Shown in pieces: positions 7,557 to 15,720 of a DNA stretch of 64,000 nucleotides. The position numbers were made by a program, and so were the translations under genes. This DNA is from Stenotrophomonas rhizophila. GTDB taxonomy: Bacteria > Pseudomonadota > Gammaproteobacteria > Xanthomonadales > Xanthomonadaceae. Under the pieces are notes generated by a model, which saw only the letters and a list, made by a program, of their open reading frames with translations, was not told where the DNA came from and did no database searches. Position 1 is the stretch's first letter; every line of letters begins with the position of its first letter. The stretch is from assembly GCF_003751305.1 (NCBI RefSeq), contig NZ_RJKV01000001.1:620001-684000 (forward strand), in the 5' to 3' direction.

Positions 7557-9158
7557 GTGTTCAAGTGGGGCATGTTGAGCGTTGCATTGGTATTGAGCGG
7601 CGTCGCCGATGCACAGACGAGAGAAACGGTGGACCTGGACATGGTCAGCCGGATCCGCCAGGAAGCCTTCCACCGGTCGCAGGTGATGGCGACCTTCAGC
7701 CATCTGACCGAGCAGATCGGCCCGCGCCTGACCAATTCGCCCGCGATGGGCGAGGCCAACACCTGGACCCGCAGCAAGTTCAACGAGTGGGGCCTGGTCA
7801 ACGTGCATGACGAGGCCTTCGATGCGTTCGGTCGCGGCTGGGAGTTCAGCAACGCCAGCGTGGAACTGCTCAGCCCGCGCGTGGCGCCGCTGTATGCGCT
7901 GCCGAAGGCCTGGACGCCGGGTACCCATGGCCCGGTCGAGGGTGAGGTGATCAAGGTCGAGATCAAGAAGCTCGCCGATCTGGATCAGTACAAGGGCAAG
8001 ATCGCCGGCAGGATCCTGCTGCTCAACGATGCGCGCGATTACGAACGGGCCACCAAGTCCGATTCGCACCGCCACGATGACGCCGGCCTGGCCGAGCTGC
8101 AGGTGTTCGCGGTGCCCAAGGACGTTGCCGATGCCAAGGCCGACCGTGCCAAGAAGGCCAAGGAATACCTGGAGAAACAGGAACTGACCCGCGCCACCAA
8201 CGCCTTCTTCGCCGAGCAGGGCGTGCTGGCCACGATCAGCATCAGCGGCTGGGACAACGGCATCATCCGTGTCGGTGGCGGTGGCTCGCGCAAGGCCGGT
8301 GAACCGGTCGGCGTGCCCGAGCTGGCGATGATGGCCGAGCACTACAACCAGCTGGTGCGGGCGGTCGACCAGAAGCAGGCGGTCAAGCTGCGCGTGAATG
8401 TCGAGGCCCGTTTCACCGATACGCAGGACCAGCCCGGCTACAACACGCTGGCCGAGATCCGCGGCAGCGGCAAGGCTGATGAGATCGTGATGCTTGGCGC
8501 GCACATGGATTCCTGGCATACCGGCACCGGCGCGGCCGACAACGCGGCCGGCGTGGCGGTGATGATGGAAGCCATGCGCATCCTCAAGGCGGTGGGTGCC
8601 AAGCCCAAGCGCACCATCCGCGTGGCGCTGTGGAGTGGCGAGGAGCAGGGGCTGATCGGCTCCCAGGACTATGTGTCCAAGCACTTCGCGCGCTACCCCG
8701 AGCCGACCGACCCGGCGCAGCTCAAGTTGCCGGCCTCGATGCGTGAACCCACCGGCGCCCTGCAGCGCCAGCGCGATTACGACAAGTTCTCGGCGTACTT
8801 CAACATGGACAACGGCTCGGGCCGCTTCCGCGGCATCTACGCGCAGGAGAACCTGGCCGCGGTGCCGATCTTCGAAGCGTGGCTGGCCCCGTTCCACGAT
8901 GTGGGCGCCACCACCGTGGCCACGCGCAACACCGGCAGCACCGACCACATCGCGTTCGATCGCGTCGGCCTGCCCGGATTCCAGTTCATCCAGGATCGGC
9001 TGGATTACTTCACCAACGTCCACCACAGCAACCTGGATACGTGGGACCACGCCGAGCCGGAAGACCTGAAGCAGGCCGCCGCGATCGTGGCCTCGTTCGT
9101 CTACAACGCGGCCATGCGTGAGGAAAAGCTGCCGCGCAAGCCGTTGCTGACGCCCTGA
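7557..9158 (+). CDS. Secreted M28 family metallopeptidase
   Basis: Zinc-dependent aminopeptidase or carboxypeptidase-like enzyme exported across the inner membrane. From the GTG at 7557 the protein is 533 residues with a signal peptide (MLSVALVLSGVADAQT). The catalytic core shows the M28 ligands: His316 and its Asp in the HMDSWHTGTGAADNAAG block, the Glu pair in EEQGLIG near residue 361, and the distal His in STDHIAFDRVGLPGF. A PA-like region may precede the core. GTG 7557 places a basic residue ahead of the hydrophobic stretch; ATG 7572 is an alternative. The frame is open upstream to 7212 but that part lacks gene character. It converges on the next gene with seven bases between stops. Confidence 0.88.
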   Translation: MFKWGMLSVALVLSGVADAQTRETVDLDMVSRIRQEAFHRSQVMATFSHLTEQIGPRLTNSPAMGEANTWTRSKFNEWGLVNVHDEAFDAFGRGWEFSNASVELLSPRVAPLYALPKAWTPGTHGPVEGEVIKVEIKKLADLDQYKGKIAGRILLLNDARDYERATKSDSHRHDDAGLAELQVFAVPKDVADAKADRAKKAKEYLEKQELTRATNAFFAEQGVLATISISGWDNGIIRVGGGGSRKAGEPVGVPELAMMAEHYNQLVRAVDQKQAVKLRVNVEARFTDTQDQPGYNTLAEIRGSGKADEIVMLGAHMDSWHTGTGAADNAAGVAVMMEAMRILKAVGAKPKRTIRVALWSGEEQGLIGSQDYVSKHFARYPEPTDPAQLKLPASMREPTGALQRQRDYDKFSAYFNMDNGSGRFRGIYAQENLAAVPIFEAWLAPFHDVGATTVATRNTGSTDHIAFDRVGLPGFQFIQDRLDYFTNVHHSNLDTWDHAEPEDLKQAAAIVASFVYNAAMREEKLPRKPLLTP

Positions 9159-9165
9159 GGGCGGT

Positions 9166-9864
9166 TTACCGGGCCGGCGAGGGCCCGGTGCGGGGCGTGG
9201 GATCGAGCGAGAAGGCGAGGCGGTAGCCTGTGGGCCCGCCGTCTGCGGAGAGAATGCTGCGCACCATCGCTTCGTTGACCGGCAACTGGCGGCCTACCGC
9301 ATCACGGGGTGCCCCGAACAGCACGGACGGATTCTCCAGCGTGCCGGTGACCTCGCCCAGACAATGGGAAATGCCGCAGTGCAGGCGGCTCAGCCGCGGC
9401 GCGTCCGGGCCGGTGCCCAGCCGTTGCTGCAAGGCGTGCTGATAGCTGCTGCGGACGTCCTGCGCGTCCCCATCGGCGGCGTAGGCGAGGTCCAGCGCCG
9501 CCATGGCCTGGTCGAAGCGCGGGCCGTCATTGAGCAACTGCCGCAGCGCATCCGAAGACAGGCCATCGGCCAGGCCAAGCGCCCGTTCCGTGTCGCCGGC
9601 GACCGCCGAGGCGTGGACGGCTGGCGTCTGCCTGCCAGCGAGCGTGCGCGAAGGGGGCGTGCCGGGCGGCAGCGCGGATGCGCTGGGCCCCACGTCCGCC
9701 GGTAGCGCCTGCTGGGCGGGTGGGTTTGTGGCCACCGAAGCAGCCGCCGCGCCGTCGGTGCCCGGTGCAGAACACGCGCCCAGTGCGGCGAGCAGGATCA
9801 GGGCGGTGGCGGCGCGGGTAGCGGCATGGCGCAGTGACGGCGGCTCAACGCGGGCAGTTGTCAT
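9166..9864 (-). CDS. Putative lipoprotein of unknown function
   Basis: A 232-residue protein with a type II signal peptide: basic start, hydrophobic ALILLAALGAC, and lipidation Cys31. The mature part begins with a low-complexity Ala/Pro/Thr stretch (to about residue 85) and continues with a helical region and a Cys pair in LHCGISHCLGEV that could form a disulfide. I do not recognise a named family. The ATG at 9864 is preferred over an upstream in-frame ATG (9897) because it gives a normal signal peptide. It is divergent from gltX and convergent with the M28 peptidase gene. Confidence 0.72.
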   Translation of the reverse strand: MTTARVEPPSLRHAATRAATALILLAALGACSAPGTDGAAAASVATNPPAQQALPADVGPSASALPPGTPPSRTLAGRQTPAVHASAVAGDTERALGLADGLSSDALRQLLNDGPRFDQAMAALDLAYAADGDAQDVRSSYQHALQQRLGTGPDAPRLSRLHCGISHCLGEVTGTLENPSVLFGAPRDAVGRQLPVNEAMVRSILSADGGPTGYRLAFSLDPTPRTGPSPAR

Positions 9865-10003
9865 GGTCGATGGATGAAAAGCGGACAATCCCGCCATCAG
9901 ACCATGTCCACGCGCAGCAGACTGTAGGGATTCTCCGATTTAGGCAGGGTCCGGCCCGGACAGGTAAAATTGCCGGGATTCCGTTTCCCGCCCTGAGCCC
10001 TCC

Positions 10004-11407
10004 ATGACCTGCCGCACCCGTTTTGCCCCCAGTCCCACCGGCTACCTGCACATTGGTGGCGCCCGCACGGCGCTGTACTGCTGGCTGGAGGCCCGTCACC
10101 GTGGCGGCGAATTCGTGCTGCGCATCGAAGACACCGACCGTGAGCGCAGCACCCAGGGCGCGATCGACGCGATCCTGGAGGCGATGGAGTGGCTGGGCCT
10201 GGGCTATGACGAAGGCCCGATCTACCAGACCCAGCGCGTGGCCCGTTACCTGGAAGTGGCCGAGCAGCTGGTCGCGCAGGGCAAGGCGTACTACGCCTAC
10301 GAGACCAGGGAAGAACTGGACGCGATGCGCGAGGCCGCCATGGCCAAGCAGGAAAAGCCGCGTTACAACGGCGCCGCGCGTGACCTGGGCCTGCCGTACA
10401 AGGACGATCCGAACCGCGTGATCCGTTTCAAGAATCCGCTCGAGGGCACGGTCGTGTTCGACGACCTGATCAAGGGCCGCATCGAGATCGCCAACAGCGA
10501 GCTGGATGACATGGTGATCTTCCGCCCGGATGGTTTCCCCACCTACAACTTCGCGGTGGTGGTGGACGATTGGGACATGCGCATCAGCGAGGTCATCCGC
10601 GGCGACGACCACATCAACAACACCCCGCGCCAGATCAATCTGTACGAGGGCATCGGCGCCCCCGTGCCGAAGTTCGGCCATATGCCGATGATCCTGGACG
10701 AGCAGGGCGCCAAGCTGTCCAAGCGCACCGGCGCGGCCGACGTGATGCAGTACAAGGACGCCGGCTACCTGCCCGACGCGCTGCTGAGCTATCTGGCCCG
10801 CCTGGGCTGGTCGCATGGCGACCAGGAGCTGTTCAGCCGCCAGGAGCTGATCGATCTGTTTGATGTGACCCACTGCAACTCCAAGGCCGCGCGCCTGGAC
10901 ATGGCCAAGCTGGGCTGGGTCAACCAGCACTTCCTGAAGACTGAAGCGCCGGCCGACATCGCCCCGCATCTGGTCTACCAGCTGAACAAGCTGGGCCTGG
11001 ATCTGAACGCCGGTCCTGCGCCGGCGGACGTGGTGGTGGCGCTGCGCGATCGTGTGCAGACGCTGAAGGAAATGGCCGAGAAGGCGGTGGTCTGGTACCA
11101 GCCGTTGACCGAGTACGACGAAGCCGCGGTGGCCAAGCACTTCAAGCCGGGCGCGGAACTGGCGCTGGGCAAGGCCCGCGAGCTGTTGGGCGCGGCCGGG
11201 GAATGGACGGTGGAGAGCGTCTCGGCGGCACTGCACGACGTGGCCACGGCGCTGGAGATCGGCATGGGCAAGGTGGCGCAGCCGCTGCGCGTGGCCATCA
11301 CCGGCACCCAGGTCAGCCCGGACATCTCGCAGACCGTGTTCCTGGCCGGGCGTGAAGAGGCCTTGAAACGCATCGAGGTCGCACTCACTAAAGTACCGAC
11401 GGCCTGA
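10004..11407 (+). CDS. gltX: Glutamate--tRNA ligase
   Basis: Charges tRNA-Glu with glutamate in the cytoplasm, an essential step of translation and of tetrapyrrole synthesis. The 467-residue product has the class I signature [12 protein letters not shown] (HIGH-like motif at residues 16-19) and the KMSKS-like KLSKR at residues 237-241, with the anticodon-binding helical domain after about residue 320. Length is normal for a bacterial GltX. ATG 10004 starts the conserved [13 protein letters not shown] segment. Upstream, a TAAAAT-like hexamer at about 9965 may serve as -10. zur follows after 16 bases and could be read through. Confidence 0.97.
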   Translation: MTCRTRFAPSPTGYLHIGGARTALYCWLEARHRGGEFVLRIEDTDRERSTQGAIDAILEAMEWLGLGYDEGPIYQTQRVARYLEVAEQLVAQGKAYYAYETREELDAMREAAMAKQEKPRYNGAARDLGLPYKDDPNRVIRFKNPLEGTVVFDDLIKGRIEIANSELDDMVIFRPDGFPTYNFAVVVDDWDMRISEVIRGDDHINNTPRQINLYEGIGAPVPKFGHMPMILDEQGAKLSKRTGAADVMQYKDAGYLPDALLSYLARLGWSHGDQELFSRQELIDLFDVTHCNSKAARLDMAKLGWVNQHFLKTEAPADIAPHLVYQLNKLGLDLNAGPAPADVVVALRDRVQTLKEMAEKAVVWYQPLTEYDEAAVAKHFKPGAELALGKARELLGAAGEWTVESVSAALHDVATALEIGMGKVAQPLRVAITGTQVSPDISQTVFLAGREEALKRIEVALTKVPTA

Positions 11408-11423
11408 CCACAGGAGACCGCGC

Positions 11424-11909
11424 ATGTCCGCAAAGACCGCTTGTACCGCTCCGCACCATCACGTTCACGACGCCTCCGACTTCGTGAAGGTGGTCGAACG
11501 CGTGTGCTCGGAACGCGGGCTGCGGCTGACGCCGATCCGCGCGAACGTACTGCGCCTGATCGCCGAGGCCGGCAAGCCGGTCAAGGCGTATGAGTTGCTG
11601 GAGTGGGTGCGCAACGGCAAGGGCGTCGGTGCCGACGCTCCGCCGACGGTATACCGCGCGTTGGATTTCCTGATGGCCAACGGCTTCGTGCACAAGCTGG
11701 AATCGGTGAATGCGTTCGTGGCGTGCCACCATCCGAGCAGTGCGCAGCATTCGGTGCCGTTCCTGATCTGCAACAGCTGCCATAGCGCGGTGGAGCTGGA
11801 AGACAAGGAGATTGTCAGCCAGCTGGAGAAGCGGGCGAAGGAACTCGGTTTCCAGCCACAGGCGCAGACCCTGGAAGTGCATGGCCTGTGCGCGCGCTGT
11901 GCGGGGTAG
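11424..11909 (+). CDS. zur: Zinc uptake regulator Zur (Fur family)
   Basis: Fur-family repressor of 161 residues that senses zinc and shuts off zinc uptake genes. The winged-helix N-terminal half (about 20-95, RLTPIRANVLRLIAEAGKPV) is followed by a dimerisation domain with a structural zinc site built from two Cys pairs, CNSC and CARC. A His-rich N-terminus (PHHHVHD) is notable. These cysteines and the helix sequence fit Zur better than Fur. The stop codon TAG is the last three bases of a GTAG that starts a SMAG-like palindrome, and an intrinsic terminator follows. Candidate targets with Zur-box-like sites lie at about 19.7 kb. Confidence 0.9.
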   Translation: MSAKTACTAPHHHVHDASDFVKVVERVCSERGLRLTPIRANVLRLIAEAGKPVKAYELLEWVRNGKGVGADAPPTVYRALDFLMANGFVHKLESVNAFVACHHPSSAQHSVPFLICNSCHSAVELEDKEIVSQLEKRAKELGFQPQAQTLEVHGLCARCAG

Positions 11910-11930
11910 GTACCGACCGTTGGTCGGTAC
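11906..11930 (+). repeat. SMAG-like palindrome overlapping the zur stop codon
   Basis: GTAG followed by the palindromic core GTACCGACC-GTT-GGTCGGTAC. The TAG of the GTAG head (11907-11909) is the stop codon of zur, so the element begins inside the coding sequence. Confidence 0.6.
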
Positions 11931-11943
11931 GCTGTTGATGTTG

Positions 11944-11972
11944 AAAAGCCGCGCATCTGCGCGGCTTTTTTT
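11944..11972 (+). terminator. Intrinsic terminator of zur
   Basis: Stem AGCCGCGC (11947-11954) pairs with GCGCGGCT (11959-11966) over an ATCT loop, followed by a run of T (to 11972). Classical rho-independent structure 38 bases after the zur stop. Confidence 0.88.
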
Positions 11973-12034
11973 CGTTTCTGCTGCGAAAGCAGCCACTCTG
12001 TTTCCCGCTGCGGAAGCGAGCGGGGCAACCTGGA

Positions 12035-12102
12035 GCGGGACGCGCCGTAAACCCATCCTTGGGGGCTCGTGAGCGGCATCCATGCCGCTCCAACGGTCCC
12101 GT
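12035..12102 (+). repeat. Composite palindromic repeat, copy 1 (about 68 bases)
   Basis: An outer inverted repeat GCGGGAC...GTCCCGT encloses a GTAAA-containing spacer, the word GGCTCGT, and an inner hairpin AGCGGCATCCATGCCGCT, then ACGGTCCCG. A second copy with the same order lies at 60002-60069. It sits between the zur terminator and the end of the emrA-like gene. It differs from the SMAG repeats in length and in having nested stems. Confidence 0.65.
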
Positions 12103-12179
12103 TCCAGGCTGCCCAACTCGCTTCCCGACGGTTTCGGACTGGGGTGGGGAAAGGCGTTGGCGTTCTGCGCGCGGGCGCG

Positions 12180-13376
12180 TTACGGCTTCGCATCGGTCGG
12201 CTCGTGCCCTTCGGCGGCGGTATCCACCTTGACGATCACCGACATGCCCGGGCGCAGACGCGGTGCCAGCGGCTGATCGGGATCGATGGCGATGCGGATC
12301 GGCAGGCGCTGGACGACCTTGGTGAAGTTGCCACTGGCGTTGTCCGGACGCAGGACACTGAATTCGGATCCGGTCGCTGGGGCGATCTGTTCGATGTGGC
12401 CGTGCAGCTTCTGGCCATCGAAGGCATCCACGGAGAAGGTGGCCGGTTGCCCGATGCGCATCTTCCAGGTCTGGCCTTCCTTGAAGTTGGCGACCACCCA
12501 CAAGGTGTCGGGCACGAGGAACAGCAGCTGCGAACCGGCGGTGACGTATTGGCCCAGGCGCACCGAGGCTTCGCTGACCTGACCGTCGCGCGGCGCCTGG
12601 ATCACTGTGTTGGCGAGGTCGATCTTCGCCAGTTCCAGCTGGGCCTGGGCGGTCTCGACGCGGGCTTCCAGGCCTTTGCGGGCGACCTGGGTGGAGGTCA
12701 GGGTTTCCTCGGCGATGCGTATCTGGGCCTGCGACTGCAGCACGCTGGCCTGCGCCGATTGCGTGGTGGTGCGGAACTTGTCGCGGTCGTTGAGGGCGAC
12801 AAGTTGCTGGTCGGCGAGTTCTTCGTAGCGCTTGAGTTCGGTACGCGAGCGCGAGAGCTCGGCCTGGCCAGCAGACAGGTTGGCCTGCGCGGCCTGGATC
12901 TGCGCGCGGTTCTGCGCCTGGGATTGGTCGGAGTTGGCCAGCGCAGCCTTGGCGCTGTCCAGGTCGGCTTCGGCCTGGACGACTTTCTCGCGGTAAATGC
13001 GGTCGTCGATGCGCAGCAGCGGTTCGCCTTGTTTGACGTGCTGGAAGTCCTTGACCAGCACCTCGGTGACATAGCCGTTGACCTGCGGGGCGAGCACGGT
13101 GATCTGGCCGCGCACGTAGGCGTTGTCGGTGGTCACCCGGGACGTCTCGAACGGCCACAGGGACCACGCGCGCAGGATCAGCGCGATGCCGATCAGGGCG
13201 ATCACGATCATGATGATCACGGCACGCAGGCTCGGCTTGAGGTACTTGGGTGCGCCAGACGGTGCAGCGGCCGGTGCCGGCGCAGAGGCGGGCGCGGCGT
13301 CGGTCGGCGGCGGTGGGTTGACGTTTTCCGGGGCGGTATCGTCGTGCGGGGGTTGGGTCGACATGGGCGGGCTCAT
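12180..13376 (-). CDS. emrA: HlyD/EmrA family efflux periplasmic adaptor
   Basis: Membrane-fusion subunit of a tripartite drug exporter, linking the inner-membrane MFS pump encoded just upstream to an outer-membrane channel. The 398-residue protein has a Pro/Ala-rich cytoplasmic tail (to about residue 45), one transmembrane segment (about 52-71), a split lipoyl domain (ending QVNGYVTEVLVKDFQHVKQGEPLL and resuming VIQAPRDGQVSEASV), a long coiled-coil hairpin between them, and a beta-barrel domain. The ATG at 13376 overlaps the emrB stop by four bases (ATGA); ATG 13364 is a possible alternative. No outer-membrane channel gene is adjacent, so a shared TolC-like protein is expected. Confidence 0.87.
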   Translation of the reverse strand: MSPPMSTQPPHDDTAPENVNPPPPTDAAPASAPAPAAAPSGAPKYLKPSLRAVIIMIVIALIGIALILRAWSLWPFETSRVTTDNAYVRGQITVLAPQVNGYVTEVLVKDFQHVKQGEPLLRIDDRIYREKVVQAEADLDSAKAALANSDQSQAQNRAQIQAAQANLSAGQAELSRSRTELKRYEELADQQLVALNDRDKFRTTTQSAQASVLQSQAQIRIAEETLTSTQVARKGLEARVETAQAQLELAKIDLANTVIQAPRDGQVSEASVRLGQYVTAGSQLLFLVPDTLWVVANFKEGQTWKMRIGQPATFSVDAFDGQKLHGHIEQIAPATGSEFSVLRPDNASGNFTKVVQRLPIRIAIDPDQPLAPRLRPGMSVIVKVDTAAEGHEPTDAKP

Positions 13377-15058
13377 CGGGGCGCGACGCTGCCAGGCGTC
13401 GGCGCGGAAAGGGGAGGTGTCGGCGCGTGGCGCTTGCGCCACTGCTTGAGCACGGCGGTGCGCACCGCCAGCAGCAGCAACCAGCCAAGGAAGACCAGCG
13501 CGACGCGGCCGCTGAGCGCGAACACGTCATTGAACGCGCGCACGTTGGCTTCGCGACGGGTGATCTGCGCCAGTTGCGCGGTGCCCTGCGCGCTGCGCTG
13601 CACCGGGTCGGTGATCAGCCTGGCGTAGAGCTGCTGTTGCTGTTTCAGGCGTTGGGCGACCACGGTGTCCGCGGGATCCAGCTGGCTGACCAGCGCCCCG
13701 GAATACACCTGCTCGCGGTGCAGTTGATAGGTGCCCAGCACGGCCGAGCCAGCCAGCCCGCCCAGGGTCTGGGTGATGGAGAGCGTGACCAGGAAGGTGA
13801 TCATGTGGTCCACGCCCTGCTTCAAGGCCTGGGTGATGCCGAGCATGATCAGCGGCCCCATGAACATGCCGGCGCCGACGGACGCCAGGAACTGGCTGGC
13901 AAAGAAATCGTGCGGGCGATCCAGGCTGGTGCGGCTCTGGTCGAGCAGGGCCGCGCTGCCCAGCAGCAGGATGGCCATCAGCAGCTGCGGAATGAGCCGT
14001 TTCGGCCCGAAGGTCAGCGAGCTGGCAGCGATGCCGGTGATGACGCCGGCCAGGATCACCGCGAACAACGGGCGCATCTGGTCCGGGCCCATCCCGAGCG
14101 TGCGCATCAGGCCGACCACGCCATAGGACTGCTCGGTGGTCAGGAAGCGGATCAGGAACGCACCGATGATGAAGTGGATCACCGGCAGGCTGGCCAGCCA
14201 GCGCGTCTGCAGCAACGGGTTGCGGCGGTAGTGCTCGATGATGAAGGCGGTGGTGGACAGCGCGATCGAGGCGACCAGTGCCCAGCCCAGCCACGGCGTA
14301 TCCAGCCACCAGCGGGTGTAGCCCTGCGCGAGGACGACGACCAGCAGGCCGACGGCTGGGGCGAGCAGCGCGAAGGTGAGGAAATCCATCGGTTCGAACG
14401 CCTTGATCTGCGCACCCGGCGGCAGCTTGAGCACCACCACTGCAGCGAACGCACACAGCGCCAGCCCGGCTTCGAACAGGTACAGGTTGTGCCACTGGCC
14501 GGTGTCCACCAGCCCGGGCGAGACCAGCCACGCGATCGGTACCGCAAGCTGTGAGATGCCCACGCCGATCACCAGCAGGTTGCCGGTGTACTTGCGCGGC
14601 AACGACTGCAGCATGTACAGCGTGCCCAGGGTGGTGCAGGCTGCGCCGGCGAAGCCGCTGGCCGCGCGCATCAGCACGGTCGTTTCAAAGGTGCCGACGA
14701 ACAGATGCAGCACCGCCAGTGCGGCATACAGGCCCAGGCCGATCTCGGCGAACAGGCGGATGCCGTATTGCTGGCGGAACTTGAAGGCGAGCAGGTTGGC
14801 GGTGACGTTGACCATGGCATACGCGGCCACCAGCCAGCTGCCCTGCGCCGGGGTGAGCCCGAGCTGGCCCTGCAGGAACGGCAGGTTGGCACTGACCAGG
14901 GCATTGCCCAGGCCGCCGGTGATACCGACCAGCAGCGCCACCAGTGCATATGCAAGGCGGCGGTGCGGCGGATGCCACGGCATCGACGCCGAGCCCGGCA
15001 GGGTCGGTTTTTCGTGCTCCTCCCAGTCCGGAACCGGCTTGAGGTACTGCGGCATCAT
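13373..15058 (-). CDS. emrB: DHA2 family MFS drug transporter, EmrB-like
   Basis: Proton-driven inner-membrane exporter of 561 residues with 14 predicted transmembrane segments, beginning around residue 36 (LAYALVALLVGITGGLGNAL). It carries the DHA2 hallmarks of a long membrane domain and a conserved region LPFLQGQLGLTPAQGSWLVAAY. It overlaps both neighbours by four bases, giving a tight tetR-emrB-emrA operon in which the pump precedes its adaptor, the reverse of the E. coli emrAB order. Substrates cannot be read from sequence; hydrophobic toxins or antibiotics are the family norm. Assignment to the EmrB group is good, exact orthology less so. Confidence 0.88.
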   Translation of the reverse strand: MMPQYLKPVPDWEEHEKPTLPGSASMPWHPPHRRLAYALVALLVGITGGLGNALVSANLPFLQGQLGLTPAQGSWLVAAYAMVNVTANLLAFKFRQQYGIRLFAEIGLGLYAALAVLHLFVGTFETTVLMRAASGFAGAACTTLGTLYMLQSLPRKYTGNLLVIGVGISQLAVPIAWLVSPGLVDTGQWHNLYLFEAGLALCAFAAVVVLKLPPGAQIKAFEPMDFLTFALLAPAVGLLVVVLAQGYTRWWLDTPWLGWALVASIALSTTAFIIEHYRRNPLLQTRWLASLPVIHFIIGAFLIRFLTTEQSYGVVGLMRTLGMGPDQMRPLFAVILAGVITGIAASSLTFGPKRLIPQLLMAILLLGSAALLDQSRTSLDRPHDFFASQFLASVGAGMFMGPLIMLGITQALKQGVDHMITFLVTLSITQTLGGLAGSAVLGTYQLHREQVYSGALVSQLDPADTVVAQRLKQQQQLYARLITDPVQRSAQGTAQLAQITRREANVRAFNDVFALSGRVALVFLGWLLLLAVRTAVLKQWRKRHAPTPPLSAPTPGSVAPR

Positions 15059-15621
15059 CCCTCCCCGTCGGCAGGCCCCCGCAATCCGCCACGCAGCAAT
15101 TGCAGGGCGCGCGTGGCCAACCGGGCGCGTTCGTCACGCGTTTTGCCACGCAGCGCGGCTCCCAGCATGCCTGAGATCAGTGAAATGTCCGTCGTTTCCA
15201 GATCGGGGCGGCACAGGCCGGCGGCGATCGCGCGGGCGATCGGTTCGCGCAGCAGTTCGAAGATGGTTTCGCGCGCGGCCCGGATCGGGATCTGATCCGG
15301 ATCGACCGCGCGCCAGTAGTCCGACAGCGCCGGCGACTGGACGATGCGGTTGGCCATCCCTTCCAGCACCTCGAACAGCGCGTCGTCGCGGTCGCCGAGG
15401 GTCTGCACCTGCCGCGCGATGCGGTTGACGGTGCGCTGGAGCAGGGCCTCGACCAGTGCAGTGCGGTCGGGGAAGTTGCGGTAGAGGGTGGCGCGCCCGA
15501 CCTGGGCACGCTCGACCACCAGGTCCAGCGGAGCGGTCACACCGTGCTGGCCGAAGACGGCATCGGCAGCATCGAGAATCTGGGCGCGGCGGGCGGCTGC
15601 GTCGGCACGTTGGGTAGGCAT
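15055..15621 (-). CDS. TetR family repressor of the emrBA-like operon
   Basis: A 188-residue one-component regulator. The N-terminal helix-turn-helix (about residues 12-58) contains the typical ATLYRNFPDRTALVEALL segment; the rest is a variable helical ligand-binding domain. It is the first gene of the operon, its stop overlapping the emrB start, so it very probably represses its own operon and releases it on binding a pump substrate. A two-arm palindrome CGGACAG-AA-CTGTCCG lies 10 bases upstream of the ATG and is the best operator candidate. Known Stenotrophomonas emrCAB is controlled by a MarR protein, so this is a different module. Confidence 0.87.
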   Translation of the reverse strand: MPTQRADAAARRAQILDAADAVFGQHGVTAPLDLVVERAQVGRATLYRNFPDRTALVEALLQRTVNRIARQVQTLGDRDDALFEVLEGMANRIVQSPALSDYWRAVDPDQIPIRAARETIFELLREPIARAIAAGLCRPDLETTDISLISGMLGAALRGKTRDERARLATRALQLLRGGLRGPADGEG

Positions 15622-15631
15622 GCGCCATCAT

Positions 15632-15647
15632 CGGACAGAACTGTCCG
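15632..15647 (-). promoter_or_regulatory. Candidate TetR operator
   Basis: CGGACAG-AA-CTGTCCG: seven-base arms, perfect inverted repeat with a two-base centre. It ends 10 bases before the tetR start codon, in the only promoter region of the operon. Seen directly; function inferred. Confidence 0.55.
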
Positions 15648-15673
15648 GGGCGGAAGGGGATCTGTCGCTTACC

Positions 15674-15693
15674 GCGCGCCTTGGTTGGCGCGC
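15674..15693. terminator. Hairpin between MFS gene end and tetR promoter
   Basis: GCGCGCC-TTGGTT-GGCGCGC forms a seven-base-pair all-GC stem in the 99-base gap after the MFS gene end on the minus strand. It lacks a T-run, so termination is uncertain. Confidence 0.4.
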
Positions 15694-15720
15694 GCTTGGC
15701 AATGTGGACGGCAGGTGAGC

